Under the pieces are notes generated by a model that searched no databases, had not been told where the DNA came from, and was given only the letters and a program-made list of their open reading frames with translations. The position numbers were made by a program, and so were the translations under genes. Source: Symsagittifera roscoffensis (taxonomy: Eukaryota; Xenacoelomorpha; Acoela; Convolutidae). Taken from it: a DNA stretch of 64,000 bases. Below are positions 12,135-24,403 of the stretch, piece after piece; position 1 is the first letter of the stretch, and the number at the start of each line of letters is the position of its first letter. Location: positions 1-64,000 of the forward strand of contig NW_026971160.1 in NCBI RefSeq assembly GCF_963678635.1. Direction: 5' to 3'.

Positions 12135-12298
12135 TTCCAAGTCGCTTTCGTCGATCTTCGCAAAATGGGTCATCCACTGTGAATGGAACAAACGGCACTG
12201 TAACTGAGATCACAGCAGCATTTGTGTACGTGTCCACAAACAACACTTGCTCAGGGGTGTGTTCAACTGACGTCAGCATGAACTTCAGCAGAGTTGAC
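12135..12298 (+). CDS. Extracellular exon with N-glycosylation sites
   Basis: It enters in phase 1 after the acceptor TTTTTTAG and reads IPSRFRRSSQNG, then VNGTNGT and NNTCSGVCST. It contains several N-x-S/T sequons (QNGS, VNGT, TNGT, NNT, NFS) and two closely spaced Cys (CSGVC). RSRFRR-type basic residues near the start could be a processing site, but this is speculative. It ends in phase 0 at a GTTAGT donor (12299), matching the next exon. Confidence 0.75.
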
Positions 12299-14695
12299 GT
12301 TAGTTCACTTAGAAAAATTTCAGTACTAAAAGCTTAGAAAACAAACAAAATTCATCAGCCAGACAAAGTATCTAGTCAATCAGACCAAGTCTTGAGGTCT
12401 CCAGTCTTAAATGTCAAAAATCATTAAGAACTTGAGACAATGAAATAGAGTTAAAAATGCAACGGAAGTTTCAAAATTGCATTGGATTTGTCACAGCAAA
12501 CCAAAATGATAGCGATTTTTCAGATGTCAAATTTTTGAATAACTTCAAGCCCTAAATTTTAAAACAACTGGCGTGTAATGCACCTCCGGTGCCTAGAATT
12601 TTAAACAAAACATGAAAAACCGCATTTATTGAAAAAAAGTTCGCGTCCTTAGAGTGTACCCTGACAGCAACAAATTACAGAATTGGTAGTTTCAAATCTT
12701 GCAAAGTTTTTCAAGACCATAATTTTTCAAGACCATAAAAATTTCATATATATATGTTCTTTAGAAAAAAAAATAAAATTAACTAAGACGTCACATTTCG
12801 GAAACCTAAAACAAAGAGCAGTCGCAGTCATGAGAGTACTGTCACAAAACCCAATTACAGATTTAGGAATTTCAAATTGAGAAATTTTTCAAATTTAAGT
12901 TTTCTAAAAAAAAACTTCAAAAATCATAAGAAAACATCAAATCTCGAAAATTCTAAAGACTTGAGCAGTTACATTTGGAGGCAAGATTTGCAACTCCTGA
13001 GAGTACTTTGACAGCTTCCAACAACAGGTTGAAATTTCAAATTTTCAGAAATTTTCAAAAGTTAAATTGAATTATGAAATTTGAAATATTAGGTTATTTT
13101 GAAATATCTCGAAAATTGCCGTATCTCGAAGCCTAAAAAAATTTGCTTTTTAATATGTGGAGGCCAACGTTGAAACACCCGATGAAACCCTGACAGTATC
13201 CCACTATTGGGTTGCTAATATCAAACTTGGTGAAATAAACACTGATTTCAAACAGCAAAATCGAAAAAAGATCTTAACTATTGCAATATATGATATTGCT
13301 TAAACGTGAAAAAATTCTTTTGTTAAACATGAAAAAATAATACGTTACATTGGAAAAACTCAAACATGGCGAGGTAGTGAAGCCCGCTTTTAATTATATA
13401 ATGAATTTGCATTCAGCAACATACATTTCAATCTTGCATGCAATTTTTCTATCAAAAAAAATACAGAAAACGTCAAAAAAATGCAAACGCGAAACTTCGA
13501 AGAACTTTTACTATTAATTTCAGCCTGAAAGTCAAAGTTATATGTAGTAGCAAAGATTTCGGATCGACAAAGTTATTTGAAATGAGCAATTTATTTGTTT
13601 TGGAAACAATTGGCAAGCAAAACCTTTTATATCAGACCAAATTTGTTTCTCAGGGTTGTCTGAAAAAACGAAATTGCATGCAGAATTTTGTCAAAATGGA
13701 ACGATTGATACTTCTGTTCTGTTTGTCCAACCGAAATTTTGCACCTCCCTATAAAATAAAAACTTGGGATTTTGTCCGATTTTGTACTTTTTGCTGCAAA
13801 AACTAGCTGTCTTTGGACGCCTAGAAAAGAATTAAGGCATAATTTTAGTTTGTTAACTACTTTTTAGCAAAAAATTTCAGGTATCAAATTCTCAAAATAT
13901 GCATGTGGTATGCAATAAGCTCGTAATTTGCTCAATTTTTTTCAAGAGTTAACGTCTAACCCACCATATTTGATAAAAACTTTTCAAACCTTTTTTAAAA
14001 TCAACGAAAGTATATTGTGCCTGTTCTTAATATTACGCTAACAGAGAAGTACTTGAGACACTTTTTAATCTTTTATAAATCAGTTCACTGCTCCCTGTGC
14101 GATGCTGACAGTTTCTGCGATAGATCAAGGTCAACTTACTAACTTAGAAATCTTGATATAATTGCGATTAAAATGCTTCGCCTCGATAGGATTGTAAACT
14201 TTTTCCCCTCATTCTTTCTTTCCTAATGGACATTCGTTTTATCTTTGCATTAAAAATATTAAATCTGAAAAAGTTCCTGATAATTTGCTGCATTTTACTT
14301 TTTCTTAATGCAAGTGCCCTAAGATTTGAGAATTTCAAGAAAATCCTGCGAAACTTGTGATTTGCGATAAGCATCACTCATCAAACGAATGTTGTTGAAC
14401 GCAACACTCTGACGGAGTTCTTTTCTTGAGCAGATATTTTTGTTCAATTTTTTAAATAGAAAAAACATCAACTTAAATAAAATAGCTGATGAAACCATAG
14501 TAGGCGGTGCTGGATCTATGGTTTATTGGTTATCGAATTATTTTCAACTGTTTGTATTTTTACTTTGTGCTAGACCTGAAATGCTTTCTTGACCGCAGAT
14601 TTTCAGTCCCAAAACAGCATAAACTGAAAACGTACAAAATATAAGTCGAGCACAAAATATAAGTATTTGCAATTGTATTTTCCTATGTTCATCAG
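12299..14695 (+). other. Intron of the VWA gene, no recognised gene
   Basis: AT-rich sequence. The open frame 13438-13806 has strongly A/T-driven composition, no domain and no splice context, and I leave it out. At 12450-13200 there are loosely repeated phrases (TTTCAAATT, CTGACAG), suggesting an old degenerate repeat of about 250 bp. Confidence 0.5.
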
Positions 14696-14766
14696 AGAAG
14701 TGTGATCGAAGAATTGCTGAGTCTGCTCGCTGAAGATGTCATTGCGGAAATCGTACCGGAGGACGG
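14696..14766 (+). CDS. Juxtamembrane exon of the VWA protein
   Basis: A 71-nt exon between CATCAG and a GTGAGT donor (14767), in phase 0 and out phase 2. It reads RSVIEELLSLLAEDVIAEIV, an acidic amphipathic helix, then PEDG. Its exit phase supplies exactly the base needed by the membrane exon at 20232. The fit of both phases is the main evidence, because the exon is short and has no recognised domain. Confidence 0.75.
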
Positions 14767-14899
14767 GTGAGTTCCAGACTTTACAAATGTTTTTAAAATG
14801 ATAACGTAGAAAACTTAAGACGAACTTTTTCATACAGTTGTGCTCTGTCTAAGCTTAGCCTTGTATGGGAAGGGCTGTAGTTTAGACACCTCGCAATCG

Positions 14900-14930
14900 G
14901 GGTCCGGGAGGGGGGGGGGGGGGGAGGAGT
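14900..14930 (+). repeat. Poly-G tract
   Basis: A run of about 16 G (interrupted upstream by GGGAGG) in otherwise AT-rich intron. Other long G or C runs in this window lie at 4436, 29784, 34043 and 34261, several of them inside MITE copies. Confidence 0.8.
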
Positions 14931-15596
14931 TGAGCAGAGTGTGGAAAGGAGCAGAAGCAAAAAATTTATGATTAGATTAGATCAACACATTAGATAGATT
15001 TATGATTTTTCGACCATAGACATGAACATGAAAGTTAACAGCATCGTAGATTATCTAAAAAAAACTCATTGTTCAAATTTTGCCTGATTTGATGTAGTAT
15101 TACTCATCAAGGTCATGTTAGATCATCCTATACCTCAATAACTAATGATTTTTTGACAATAGATGTACATGCAAGTTGCTCAGAATCGAAAACCTATTTC
15201 TTTGAAAAAAATGCATTTCTCAAGTTTTGCCTCATCCGAGAAAAACGTAGTTTTTTGAGAAAAATTTAATTATCTTATCAATTGTAGTATGAATGATCAA
15301 GTTTATGTTATAACATCTGGTTTTTTCTCTAACTTGAGACCTTAAAGCCAAATATTTCTTTGAAATTGCACTACAGAAAATTAACTTTCGCTGTAATCAT
15401 GAAGAGTTTCGCCATATACAACTATTATTGCTGTAGTATTAAGCTTAGCTAGTAAAACAATGAAAAACCAATAATTGAAAAAGTGATGAACGAACGCAGT
15501 GCGCACATAGACAACTATTTTTCAGTGTTCAAACTTATTAGGCGGTTTTCAATCAGAACATATCTCTGCCTTCAAAAATTTGCACATAGGAATACA

Positions 15597-16412
15597 AGAC
15601 TGCTCGTATCAAGGCGAATGCCTGAATGTTCCGGCTGCCTATTAAGGTTTATGGAGCAGTAATAACATTAAAAAATTAAAAGTAATAAAACAAAATGAAA
15701 ATTTTTTTCCCTAAAATTTGAAATTTTTTATTAAAATCATCCCCCCACACACCAAGTTTCTTTCAGCGTGTTCTTGGGAACAAAACATTTTTAAAATATT
15801 CAATTAAACAATATTCGAAAAATGTTGTGACAAATAATTTTTTTTTGGATTTTTTTTGCGGAAAACTGTTTTCAAGTATAACTAATATAAAACAATACTG
15901 CTCGTATCAGGGCGAAGTCCTGAATCTTTCGACTGCCTTTTAAGGTTTATGGAGCAGTAATAACATTAAAAATTCAATGAAATAAAACAAAAGAATTTTT
16001 TTTTTCTAAAACGTGATATTTTTAAATGAAAATCATCCCCCCACACGCCATATAAAGTACAAAAGGATAGATTTCGCTCCTTGTAACAAACCAATTATGG
16101 CAAATAAGCTTCTTTTAACCAAGTTGGAACAATTTTTAAGACGGATTAACTCTCCGCTTACGTTATCGCGCGTTAATTGTCCCAAATTGGTCAAAATGCC
16201 ACCTTTAAACCCCTCGTAATCTTACGAAAAATGATCACAGGTGAAATATCTTTTCAAATTTGAGCTCAGGACAACAAAACCTTTCGAATGATACAAAACA
16301 ATTCCGTCAAAAATGGCTAGTTAAAAAGTCGAAATTTGTCTGAAGAAAAAAAAACCCACCCCGAGCACAAATATTCCGTTACTTTCGTATCGAAAGTCGG
16401 AACAATAAACAA
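15597..16412 (-). repeat. Two minus-strand copies of the GTTCCGACTTTCG repeat family
   Basis: A partial copy starts at about 15597 (GACTGCTCGTATC end) and breaks near 15790. A second copy runs from 15893 to about 16412 and reaches the opposite terminus (CGAAAGTCGGAACAAT). Relative to the copy at 35339-35874 both are inverted. The terminal hairpins (CAGGGCTTCGCCCTG-like and CTTTCGTATCGAAAG) are visible. Confidence 0.85.
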
Positions 16413-17966
16413 AATTAGAAAAGAGAGCATTGTTTACACTGATTTGTGCTTTTATTGTCGTTGATCAGTTTCATCAGAAAAAAACTGATAAAAAATTGAT
16501 CGGCAATTTTGTGATGTCCTCCCGTTACCAAAACTATCCTACGTTTTAAATTAATGTAGACAAGTTTTCCGGGAAAGCATATAAAAAAATAACATAGAAA
16601 AATAACTTTGAATTTTGGGAAGTTACCAGAAGCCATAACCCTCAAATTTACTTTTAAATAAAGACTAAAAGGACACAAAAACTTGACTTCAATTTATTTC
16701 AAGGAAAAAACCTGCAATTGAAACACGAAACACATCTAAGCAAATCGACAGAAGGGGAAACTTAACCTGAAAATAGGTAAAAAAAGAGCAAATTATGAAA
16801 TTTACAGCCTCGTGCTTTTTAAAACTTTGAATCCTTGTTTTGTCTTTTTTTCTCAGAAATTTGGTGAAACATAGGAATGAACCCATGTTTACTTCCATCA
16901 GAAACTGACAAACAAATGAAAAAATGACATGATTGAAGTGCTCTCTACCAAAAATTACAAGCAATAAAAACATGTCAAAGTTACAGGTTTACCTCAATAA
17001 ATAGAAAAGGTCAACACTTCACCTAATGATGTTTTAAAATTGTTTTAAAATTTTTACTAAACGGTTTGCAGCGTATTTAAATAATCAAAAAGCAAAAAAT
17101 TCAAGAACTAGTTTGAAATAGTAAAACGTAACAGTAAAAAAGGTTAGATTCTTCACGTTGATTCTAGAATTATATCAAGTAACCCAAGCAGTAATTACGA
17201 AACAATAGTTTTCAATCTATAGTCCACTTCCTCATTTTTGCTTAATAAAAGTTCTGCAAACCCTACTGTGGTTATACAACAAATTTAAAAAACTATTGAA
17301 AAACTGAATGAAAAAGAAAACGAATAGTAAACGGATTTTTTTTGGCTTCAATTTAGCAGCATCATGAGCAGGCCTATCTAAGCAAAGTTTAGGAAACAAT
17401 ATCTGAGTAATGCAAGAACGTAGATGCAATCCGAACACTTGACCTTGCACTATTTTGACAACGAAATTAGCAAACTTATGACAAATAGATGTTCTTAATT
17501 TGAAAGTTAAATTAGTTATTCATAGAATTTTTTGTGTTTGAATGACAGTTCAAATTGATCTGTTTATTTGAATTGATTTGCAACCGGACCGCAGTCAACG
17601 TTATTTTGATTTTGCATGGCTGACAATCGAAAAATAAGCAGACATGAAACGTTCATTTCAATTAATAGATTTTGTTCAAAATTTGTTGGACAAACATTGA
17701 GTTCATTTCACATTTATGAAAACGTTGAACAAAATCTTTCCTTGTTAAATTTATTATCTTGAAAAAACAGTATTTTACTACATACGTTGAAATAAATGAA
17801 TTTTCTTGTAGCCATTAGCAAGCGTTATGAAACCGGGATATAGAGTTTTTTTCCGGTTAACAACTAATTTAACAGAATCACTGAAAACATTTTATCCTTG
17901 AATCAAATCAAATCAAAAATCAGATGTTAGTTCGCGCCTGTGGCGAAGAAGTAACGCACCTGCCAA
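16413..17966 (+). other. Intron of the VWA gene, no recognised gene
   Basis: AT-rich sequence between two copies of the GTTCCGACTTTCG family. Minus-strand open frames at 16415-16973 and 17232-17450 have no recognisable domain and no supporting context. I see no other feature. Confidence 0.5.
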
Positions 17967-17967
17967 A

Positions 17968-18490
17968 AAACAAGACTGCTCGTATCAGCGCGAAGCCCTG
18001 AATGTTCCGACTGCATTTTAAGGTTTTTGGAGCAGTAATAACATTAAGAAATTAAATTAAATAAAATAAAATGAAAAAAAAAATTTTTTCTAAAATTTGA
18101 AATTTTTTATGAAAATCATCCCCCACACGCCATATAAAATACAAAAACAGAAATTTCGTTCCTTGTTACAAATCAATTATGGCAAATAAGCTTCGTTCAA
18201 CCAATTTGGAACGATTTCTAAGACGGATTAAATCTACGCTTACGCGTTAATAGCGCAAATTGGTCAAAATGGCCAAAATGGCACTCTTTAAACCCTCATA
18301 ACTTTACGAAAAATGATCACAGGAAAAATATCTTTTCAAATTTAAGCTCAAGACAACAATACCTTTTGAATGATATAAAAAATTCCGTCAAAATGGCTAC
18401 TTAAAATGTCGAAATTTGTCTGAAGAAAAAAAACCCACCCCGAGCACAAATATTCCGTTACTTTCGTATCGAAAGTCGGAACAATAAAAG
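17968..18490 (-). repeat. Full-length minus-strand copy of the GTTCCGACTTTCG repeat family
   Basis: It runs from AAGACTGCTCGTATC near 17968 to CGAAAGTCGGAACAAT near 18485. Internal landmarks ATGATCACAGG and ACGGATTAAATC match the other copies. No coding capacity is evident, so it is a non-autonomous interspersed repeat of about 520 bp. Confidence 0.88.
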
Positions 18491-18609
18491 GCAACGGTTC
18501 GGATCCTATATTTTTTGTAAGCGTAAAACTGTCCGCGCGTCAGAAAACTTTTGAAAACAGGTTTTCTACCGCGGCGCGACAAAAGAAACTGACAATGCGA
18601 GATTGATTT

Positions 18610-20165
18610 ATGAATTTTTAGAGCCACTTATGAAAAACTTTTAACCTGCGGCGAGTCTTCAGAACAGATTTTTTTCTGTGCGACTAAGGATAAGACGTTG
18701 GACGGGCTAGTGAGTATAAGGTTGTTTGGCGAGACCTATGACACATTTTTGGAGGGTTACTTGAGACAAAACTTTGGCGGCGCGACTGTATAAAAACTTT
18801 TTAAGCAAGTTTTAAATAACAATTGTGGGGTTGCAAGTGGAGAGACTCCATCGGTAAAACAATTCTAGATAAGACTTTGGCGGAAAAACATAAAGTAAAA
18901 CTTTGACAATGCGACTGAATAAGGGATTTTTGGTAAGATCTAAAAAAAGATTTCATAACCGTACTTCAGATAGAACTTAGGCCTCATGATTTTAGTTGAG
19001 ACTTTGGCGAGTGGCATAAGATTAAGTTTACGCCGCGGCCTGACTGAAGAAAAGTGAGTTTCGCAGATTGATTAGAAATCCCTTAGGGTGATTTATGGAG
19101 AAACATTGAGCCGCATCGCGACTTAAGAAAAATCGTATGGAAAGCGTGACTACTGAATACGTATGGAAAATAAGTTTGGCGGCGTGACTGAATACATGAC
19201 TTAGGCGGACCGATTTAAAATAAAAATTTGGCCAGAAGACTGATTACACAGACTATTCGATGAGACCTAGGAAATGACTTGGCGGGTTGACATAAAACAG
19301 GACTTTGGTCGCCCGACTTGAAATAAAATTTGGCAGCGCTACTTAAGATGAGATCTTGGAGGCTCGACTTGAGATAGGTTGTGGCGGCCTGATTGAAAGT
19401 AAAACCTTGGCGGCGCGATGCAAGAAAGATTACTTTGCCATCATAAATGAAGAAAATACGTTGACGACAGGACCTGAGAGAAGACTTTGGAACGAAATGA
19501 GAAAGATTTTGAAACGCTGCGCGACTGAAAAAAAAACCATGACGTCACGACATAAAACACGACTTGAGCTTTGCGACCTAAAATAAAACTTGAACGGCCT
19601 TATTGGTTATCAGGCTTTTTCGACAAGACCTGTGAAACGACTCCGGCGGTGTCACTCGAGATACAATTTTGGCGGCGTGAATTTATATAAGACTTCGACT
19701 GAGCGACAAACGATGAAACTTTATGCAGCGGCGCGACTGATGAAAAATAACCTTGGCAGTTTGATCTATGAAGACCTCAGGTTGAACTATGAAAAAATGT
19801 GCCGCGCCGCAACTCAAGAGCAGAATTTTTCGGCGCGACTTAAGATAAGATTTTTGCGGCGTGACTGAATATATGACTTAGGCGGTGCAAGTTAGAACAA
19901 AACTCTTACGTTGCGGCTGAACTGAAGGCTTTTCGGCAAGACCTAAGAAACAAACTCGGCGGCTGAATTGAAGGCTTTTCGGCAAGACCTAAGAAACAAA
20001 CTCGGCGGTTTGACATGAAAAAAATTTTGACCGTGCAATTTTGTATAAGATAAATTTTTGGCTGCATGACTGAATAGAAGACTTTGGCGGCTCGACACAC
20101 GATAAGTTTTTGCGACGCGCGCGACTAAAGAAAAACTTTGGCATCATGAAATAAAGAGTGTGAAA
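18610..20165 (+). repeat. Degenerate minisatellite with GGCGGCGCGACT core
   Basis: About 1.55 kb made of irregular units, roughly 30-45 bp each, built around a core like GGCGGCGCGACTGAA followed by ATAAGACTTT. Units are diverged, but the core recurs dozens of times (for example near 18776, 19402, 19670, 19828, 19856 and 20085). One stretch near 19921-20005 is an exact tandem pair. G+C is clearly higher than in the flanks. Open frames at 19356-19868 are by-products. The array ends just before the membrane-segment exon of the VWA gene. Confidence 0.85.
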
Positions 20166-20231
20166 TAAAGACTGGTTAAGCGTGCTCTCAGATCAAATAA
20201 AAGTATCCCAATTCTTTTTTTTTGTTTATAG

Positions 20232-20373
20232 AGCGGACTGGGTCATACTGATCTCGGTTATTTTGGGTCCAGTTGGGATTCTGGTACTGATTTTCATTCT
20301 GGCCTACATTGGAGTGAACAGATACGTGGAAATCAAAGATCGAAATCAGAAGATTGCAACTTACAATGAGTAC
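20232..20373 (+). CDS. Transmembrane exon of the VWA protein
   Basis: It enters in phase 2 after TTTATAG and reads ADWVILISVILGPVG, then ILVLIFILAYIGV, a single membrane span of about 25 residues, followed by basic and polar residues (NRYVEIKDRNQK) typical of a cytoplasmic stop-transfer flank. The product is therefore a type I-like receptor with the VWA domain outside. The donor is uncertain. GTTTAA at 20374 keeps phase 0 and joins the next exon in frame. The better-scoring GTACGT at 20370 would be phase 2 and does not fit. Reading on gives a TAA at once, so an intron or a stop must be here. Confidence 0.78.
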
Positions 20374-20750
20374 GTTTAAAGGTTTAATGTTTCCCCCTTC
20401 TTGTTGCAAAAGGGGCAAACGTTACAAGGTACAAAACTCACATCAATTTACCTTTGAATTAGTTTTTTTTATAAAGGAGGGGGGCAGTTCTTTAATAAGT
20501 GCCATAGGAGAAGCGAAGGGAAGGGAATACTTGAAAAGATCTTTTTTTTCTGCAATGGGTTCCTAGAAAGTCGGTCAGATAAAACAAACGTGCAAACAAG
20601 TTTACTTTGTGTTAACAGTGTTAGCTGTGTTGTAGAAGCTGTGTTTTAAAAAATTCCTTTTGAATCAAAATAGACCAATAATGAAAAAAAAAACAGCTAT
20701 AAGATTTTGTGTGTAATTTATATGCACATAAAAATGTACTGCGACCAGAG

Positions 20751-20854
20751 CTGGCCATTGAGCATGAACTTTTCAGGGAACAACTTTGCGAGGAAGAAAA
20801 GTACAACGGAAGAGAACTGTGCTCAGAAAATTTCAACGTGAATTTTGCCTTCCG
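20751..20854 (+). CDS. Cytoplasmic-tail exon of the VWA protein
   Basis: It follows an acceptor ending CCAGAG and reads LAIEHELFREQLCEEEKYNG, then RELCSENFNVNFAF. It is highly charged, which fits a cytoplasmic tail. It ends in phase 2 at a strong donor (GTAAGT at 20855) and fits the next exon exactly. The acceptor could instead be two bases earlier, but that phase does not match the membrane exon. Confidence 0.7.
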
Positions 20855-21497
20855 GTAAGTGTTTTTTGAATTTTGCTAAATTGTGTCGAAAAATTCTGAT
20901 ATTAAAACTTTTGAACCAATTTTTTGAATGGATTAAAAACAATTTAACTTATTTCATGGCTTTCAAAAGATCACCCATGTTGTTGTTCAATTGTCGAAGA
21001 ACTGATTGAACCCTTATGCGCGGGCGGTTCAATCTACAGGACACAAAAACTAACTGTTATTTTACACCAGTGTGTTATTTTACACCAGTTCCTAGTCTCA
21101 AAAATTAAAATGATCAATTTTTGTACAGCTGATTGAAAAAACAACGTTTTGGTTAAATTGCGTGAGCCAGCGAGCGCAGTTCGCTTTTTAATCCGTCTTG
21201 GAAGTCATTCCAAATTAAACAAGACTGCTCGTATCTGGCCGAAGTTTGATTGTTCCAACTACCTTCTCAGCTCTATGGATTAGGTTTTGCTTTGAAAAAA
21301 AGTTGAAAATTTCCGAAAAAAAAGGTTATGAACTTTTTTGGGGTCATTTTTCGAAAACCATCCCTCACATGCTATGCAGAATAAAATTGATATGTTTTTT
21401 GGAAAAAGTGTGCAAATACCAATGTTGACAAACAACAATTTAAAAGAATAGAATAGAAGAAATGGAAATAAAAACTGTTTCTTTTCAATTCATCTAG

Positions 21498-21600
21498 AAA
21501 AAGGCTGCGAAGTCCAATAGACACAAATCACAGCATTCTTAAGAAAGGTAGCTTTGAGCCAGTTATTCTTCTTGCTCCCTTCACCCCACAGGAAACAGAA
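21498..21600 (+). CDS. Cytoplasmic-tail exon of the VWA protein
   Basis: It enters in phase 2 after CATCTAG and reads KRLRSPIDTNHSILKKG, then SFEPVILLAPFTPQETE. It ends in phase 0 at GTATGT (21601). The basic start and Pro/Thr content are typical of a receptor tail. No named motif is recognised. Confidence 0.72.
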
Positions 21601-21729
21601 GTATGTAAAAACAGCACCTTGTTATGAACACCATGAACTTTACACAGATATTTTCTGAGTGTAAATTTTTTGAAAATTCTGGTCAAAAATGGCACTTTTA
21701 GGGCCTGATCTCTATCAAAATTATTATTT

Positions 21730-22330
21730 CATACATATCTTTATAAATACATACACCAGCGGATTTAGGGGGGACGCTCTCTGCCCTCAAGAATTCGACT
21801 CACTACTATTTTGCGATATCCCTTTTTAGCCGACTAACCCCAAATTTTTTCTAAGGGCGCCTTCAGTGCCAAAGTATACTATTTTGAGGTGGGGGGAGGC
21901 ACCGAAAAAACCTAATTTTTTGGTCAAAATGTTCCACAAAATGCCTTTTTTAGCATGAAAAAATTTGGGGTTAGTCAGTCAAAAAGGGATATCGCAAAAT
22001 AGTACAAAGGGGACCCTTTGGGTCGGCAGTGAGTCGAATTCTTGAGGGCAGAGAGCGTCCCCCTAAATCCGCTGGTGTATGTATTTATAAAGATATGTAC
22101 TGCGACCAGAGCATAGGATGGGTGAATGATTGAAAAAGAGAGCGTCCCCACGGATTTAGGGGGGACGCTCTCTGCCGTCAAGAATTCGACTACCTGCCGA
22201 CCCAAAGGGTCCCCCTTTGTACTATTTTGCAATATCCCTTTTTGACTGACTAACCCCAAATTTTTTCTAAAGGCGTCTTCAGTGCCAAATTATACCAATT
22301 TTGAGGTGGGGGAGGGCAGCAAAAAAACCT
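21730..22330 (+). repeat. Inverted repeat built of hAT-like MITE sequence
   Basis: The segment from 21733 (ATATCTTTATAAATACATAC) to about 21835 is the reverse complement of about 21975-22096, with CAGCGGATTTAGG / CCTAAATCCGCTG in the arms, so the locus can form a hairpin of about 110 bp per arm. A further partial copy follows at 22147-22330. Sequence between the arms (for example TTGAGGTGGGG and the phrase GGGTCGGCAG) is related to the MITE at 34019-34456. The minus-strand frame at 21975-22259 is an artefact. Confidence 0.8.
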
Positions 22331-22865
22331 AATTTTTTGGTCAAAGTTTTCCACAAAAGCCTTTTTTAGCCTGTTTTTTTTTCAAAAATTTGCATGCGGC
22401 GCAGGAAATTTGGTCAAAATGCGGTCTTCATAGTGATTTAGGAGAGCTCAGAATATCAATTTAGTCGACCCAAAAAACCGGTCGACAGAATTTTGGAAAA
22501 TTTGTTTGAAATTCGCCCCTCCCTCGTAAAAATCCTATACCTACCCCTATTTTTTATAATGGAGTTTTTTGTATTCATCTATAAACATTAAAAAAAAACG
22601 ATTTTAATTGATTTGAAATGGATTTTAAAATTTTTTTAAATAATCGTAATATAATCCATTTTAAATTGATTATAACTGATTATCTTTCACTTGTATAGAC
22701 ACTGATTATAAAACTCGAATTGAATTGACTTAGTTTTCTTAGGAAGACAAGAGCGGGTAGTCAATCAAATGACCGTTTTTTGTCCCAAATTATACAGATT
22801 CGATCATGATTGACAAAGTTGATACATGATTTGACCCGCTTATGAACGGTCCACATTTTAATTTT

Positions 22866-24052
22866 ATTACAAGGCCGAACTGTGCACTGGATAGGCGCAC
22901 AATTTTGTGTCTGAATATTCCTGGATTCCAAAAACTAATCTTTAAACATGTTCCAAGATGCAAATGCATTACACTTACAAAACTTCCGTGGATTCCGCGT
23001 ACATATGAGTGTAACGTACATTTTGTCGGCACATTTATTGTGTTGCGGATTCCGCAACAAGCGAATGTAGCTAGTTGTTTTGGATTCCGCAACTGTAAGT
23101 GGATTCCGCAAAATGTAGGCGGAATCCGCAAATGTAAGTAGTTTCCGCAAACTTTACGTGGATTCCGAAATTTGTTCAATACTGAACTTGCATATTAACA
23201 ATTAAAAGCTGAGCTGGAATTCTTATGTCTGGCAAAGCGGAATTTAAAAGCAAAGACATAACCATTGTCAGAGGAATCCATGAAAAACTCTTAAAACATT
23301 GGTTACCTAAATCGGTGGATGGATTTTGAAAGCATAACGCCGAATAAATTCAGTAAATTGTAGTCATTGGGTTGAGAGTGTATTGAAACACAACACAGCA
23401 TATTGCCAAATTAGGGCAGTGTTTGTGATTTCAGCGATCCCAAATACTGGTCAGTAGTTGGGATTGATGGAAACCCAAAAACTGGAATAATGTGGAATAA
23501 ACATGGAATAAATTTATTATTTTGAGTCATTAGGTTGAGAGTGATTAGAAACCCAACGCATAGCTAATCGTCGCATGAGTTCGGTATTTGGGATTTCATC
23601 GATCCCAAATACTAGTCAATAATTGGGATTCAATCAAACCCAAACACTGATCTATTCTAGTAAACTTCTATTCTAGTGAAAACAAATCGTGTATTCAAAA
23701 GATATAATTTCAAAGGCTACTACATATATACATATATCTAAACGGAATCCGCAAACAAAATGCGGATTCCAATTGCACTTTATCGATTACGCTTACAGTT
23801 GCGGATTCCCCAACAGCTCAATTTAACTATACACATGTCTTATTGTTTGTATGTGGACTCCACAAACTGTTTCGCATTCCGCAAATACGTTTGGGGATTC
23901 CGCATTTTTTTCTATTTTTGGAGCAATTTTGAGCGGAACAACCTCTTAAGTATATGTTTGTGGAATCCATAACAGCAAAGAAGATCAAAGAAAAGTAGCA
24001 TTGATGTGGAATCCGCATACAATGCACAGAATGCACAGTTTGGCCTCGTAAT
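22866..24052 (+). mobile_element. Non-autonomous inverted-repeat element full of GGATTCCGCA motifs
   Basis: The ends are inverted repeats (AAGGCCGAACTGTGCA near 22871 and TGCACAGTTTGGCCTCG near 24032). About a dozen copies of GGATTCCGCA or its complement lie between 22915 and 24020. In the middle (about 23350-23660) there are two tandem copies, about 181 bp apart, of a unit containing GGTTGAGAGTG and the near-palindrome TTGGGATTTCATCGATCCCAA. No transposase is present. A short relative with matching ends lies at 62468-62653. Confidence 0.78.
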
Positions 24053-24339
24053 TAAAAAAAAAATTTGCTAAAAATGCTTTCAATGAAAAAGTCACAAAAT
24101 TTGAGATATCTGGTCATCTGAAAAATAAAATTTTCCTTAAAACTTATAAGAGATTTCCGAGAAATGGAAAAAATGGCCAGCTATATTCAAAAATTTACTT
24201 GATGTACTTGACAACATACTTGAATGTATTCGAGTAAGCTTGGAGGCAAAAAAAAACAACCAAGTTCTTAATTTTTAAATTTATTTATCTCATTGAATTC
24301 GCACCTTCAATTAGATTTCTTTCCGATTTTTACTTATAG

Positions 24340-24403
24340 GGCAGATGAACTCGAGCAACATTATCCAATGTGGATAGTGAACCAGGAAAACCTCGGCTGG
24401 TGA
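24340..24403 (+). CDS. Possible last exon of the VWA gene
   Basis: After TACTTATAG the sequence reads ADELEQHYPMWIVNQENLGW and ends with TGA at 24401-24403. It looks coding in composition, but it requires phase 2 entry while the exon ending at 21600 leaves in phase 0. Either a small exon between them was missed or this is a chance reading. Confidence 0.35.

Noticed and set aside
13438-13806. 122-codon open frame in a VWA-gene intron
   Set aside because: Lys/Phe-rich composition expected from AT-rich DNA, no domain, no splice context.
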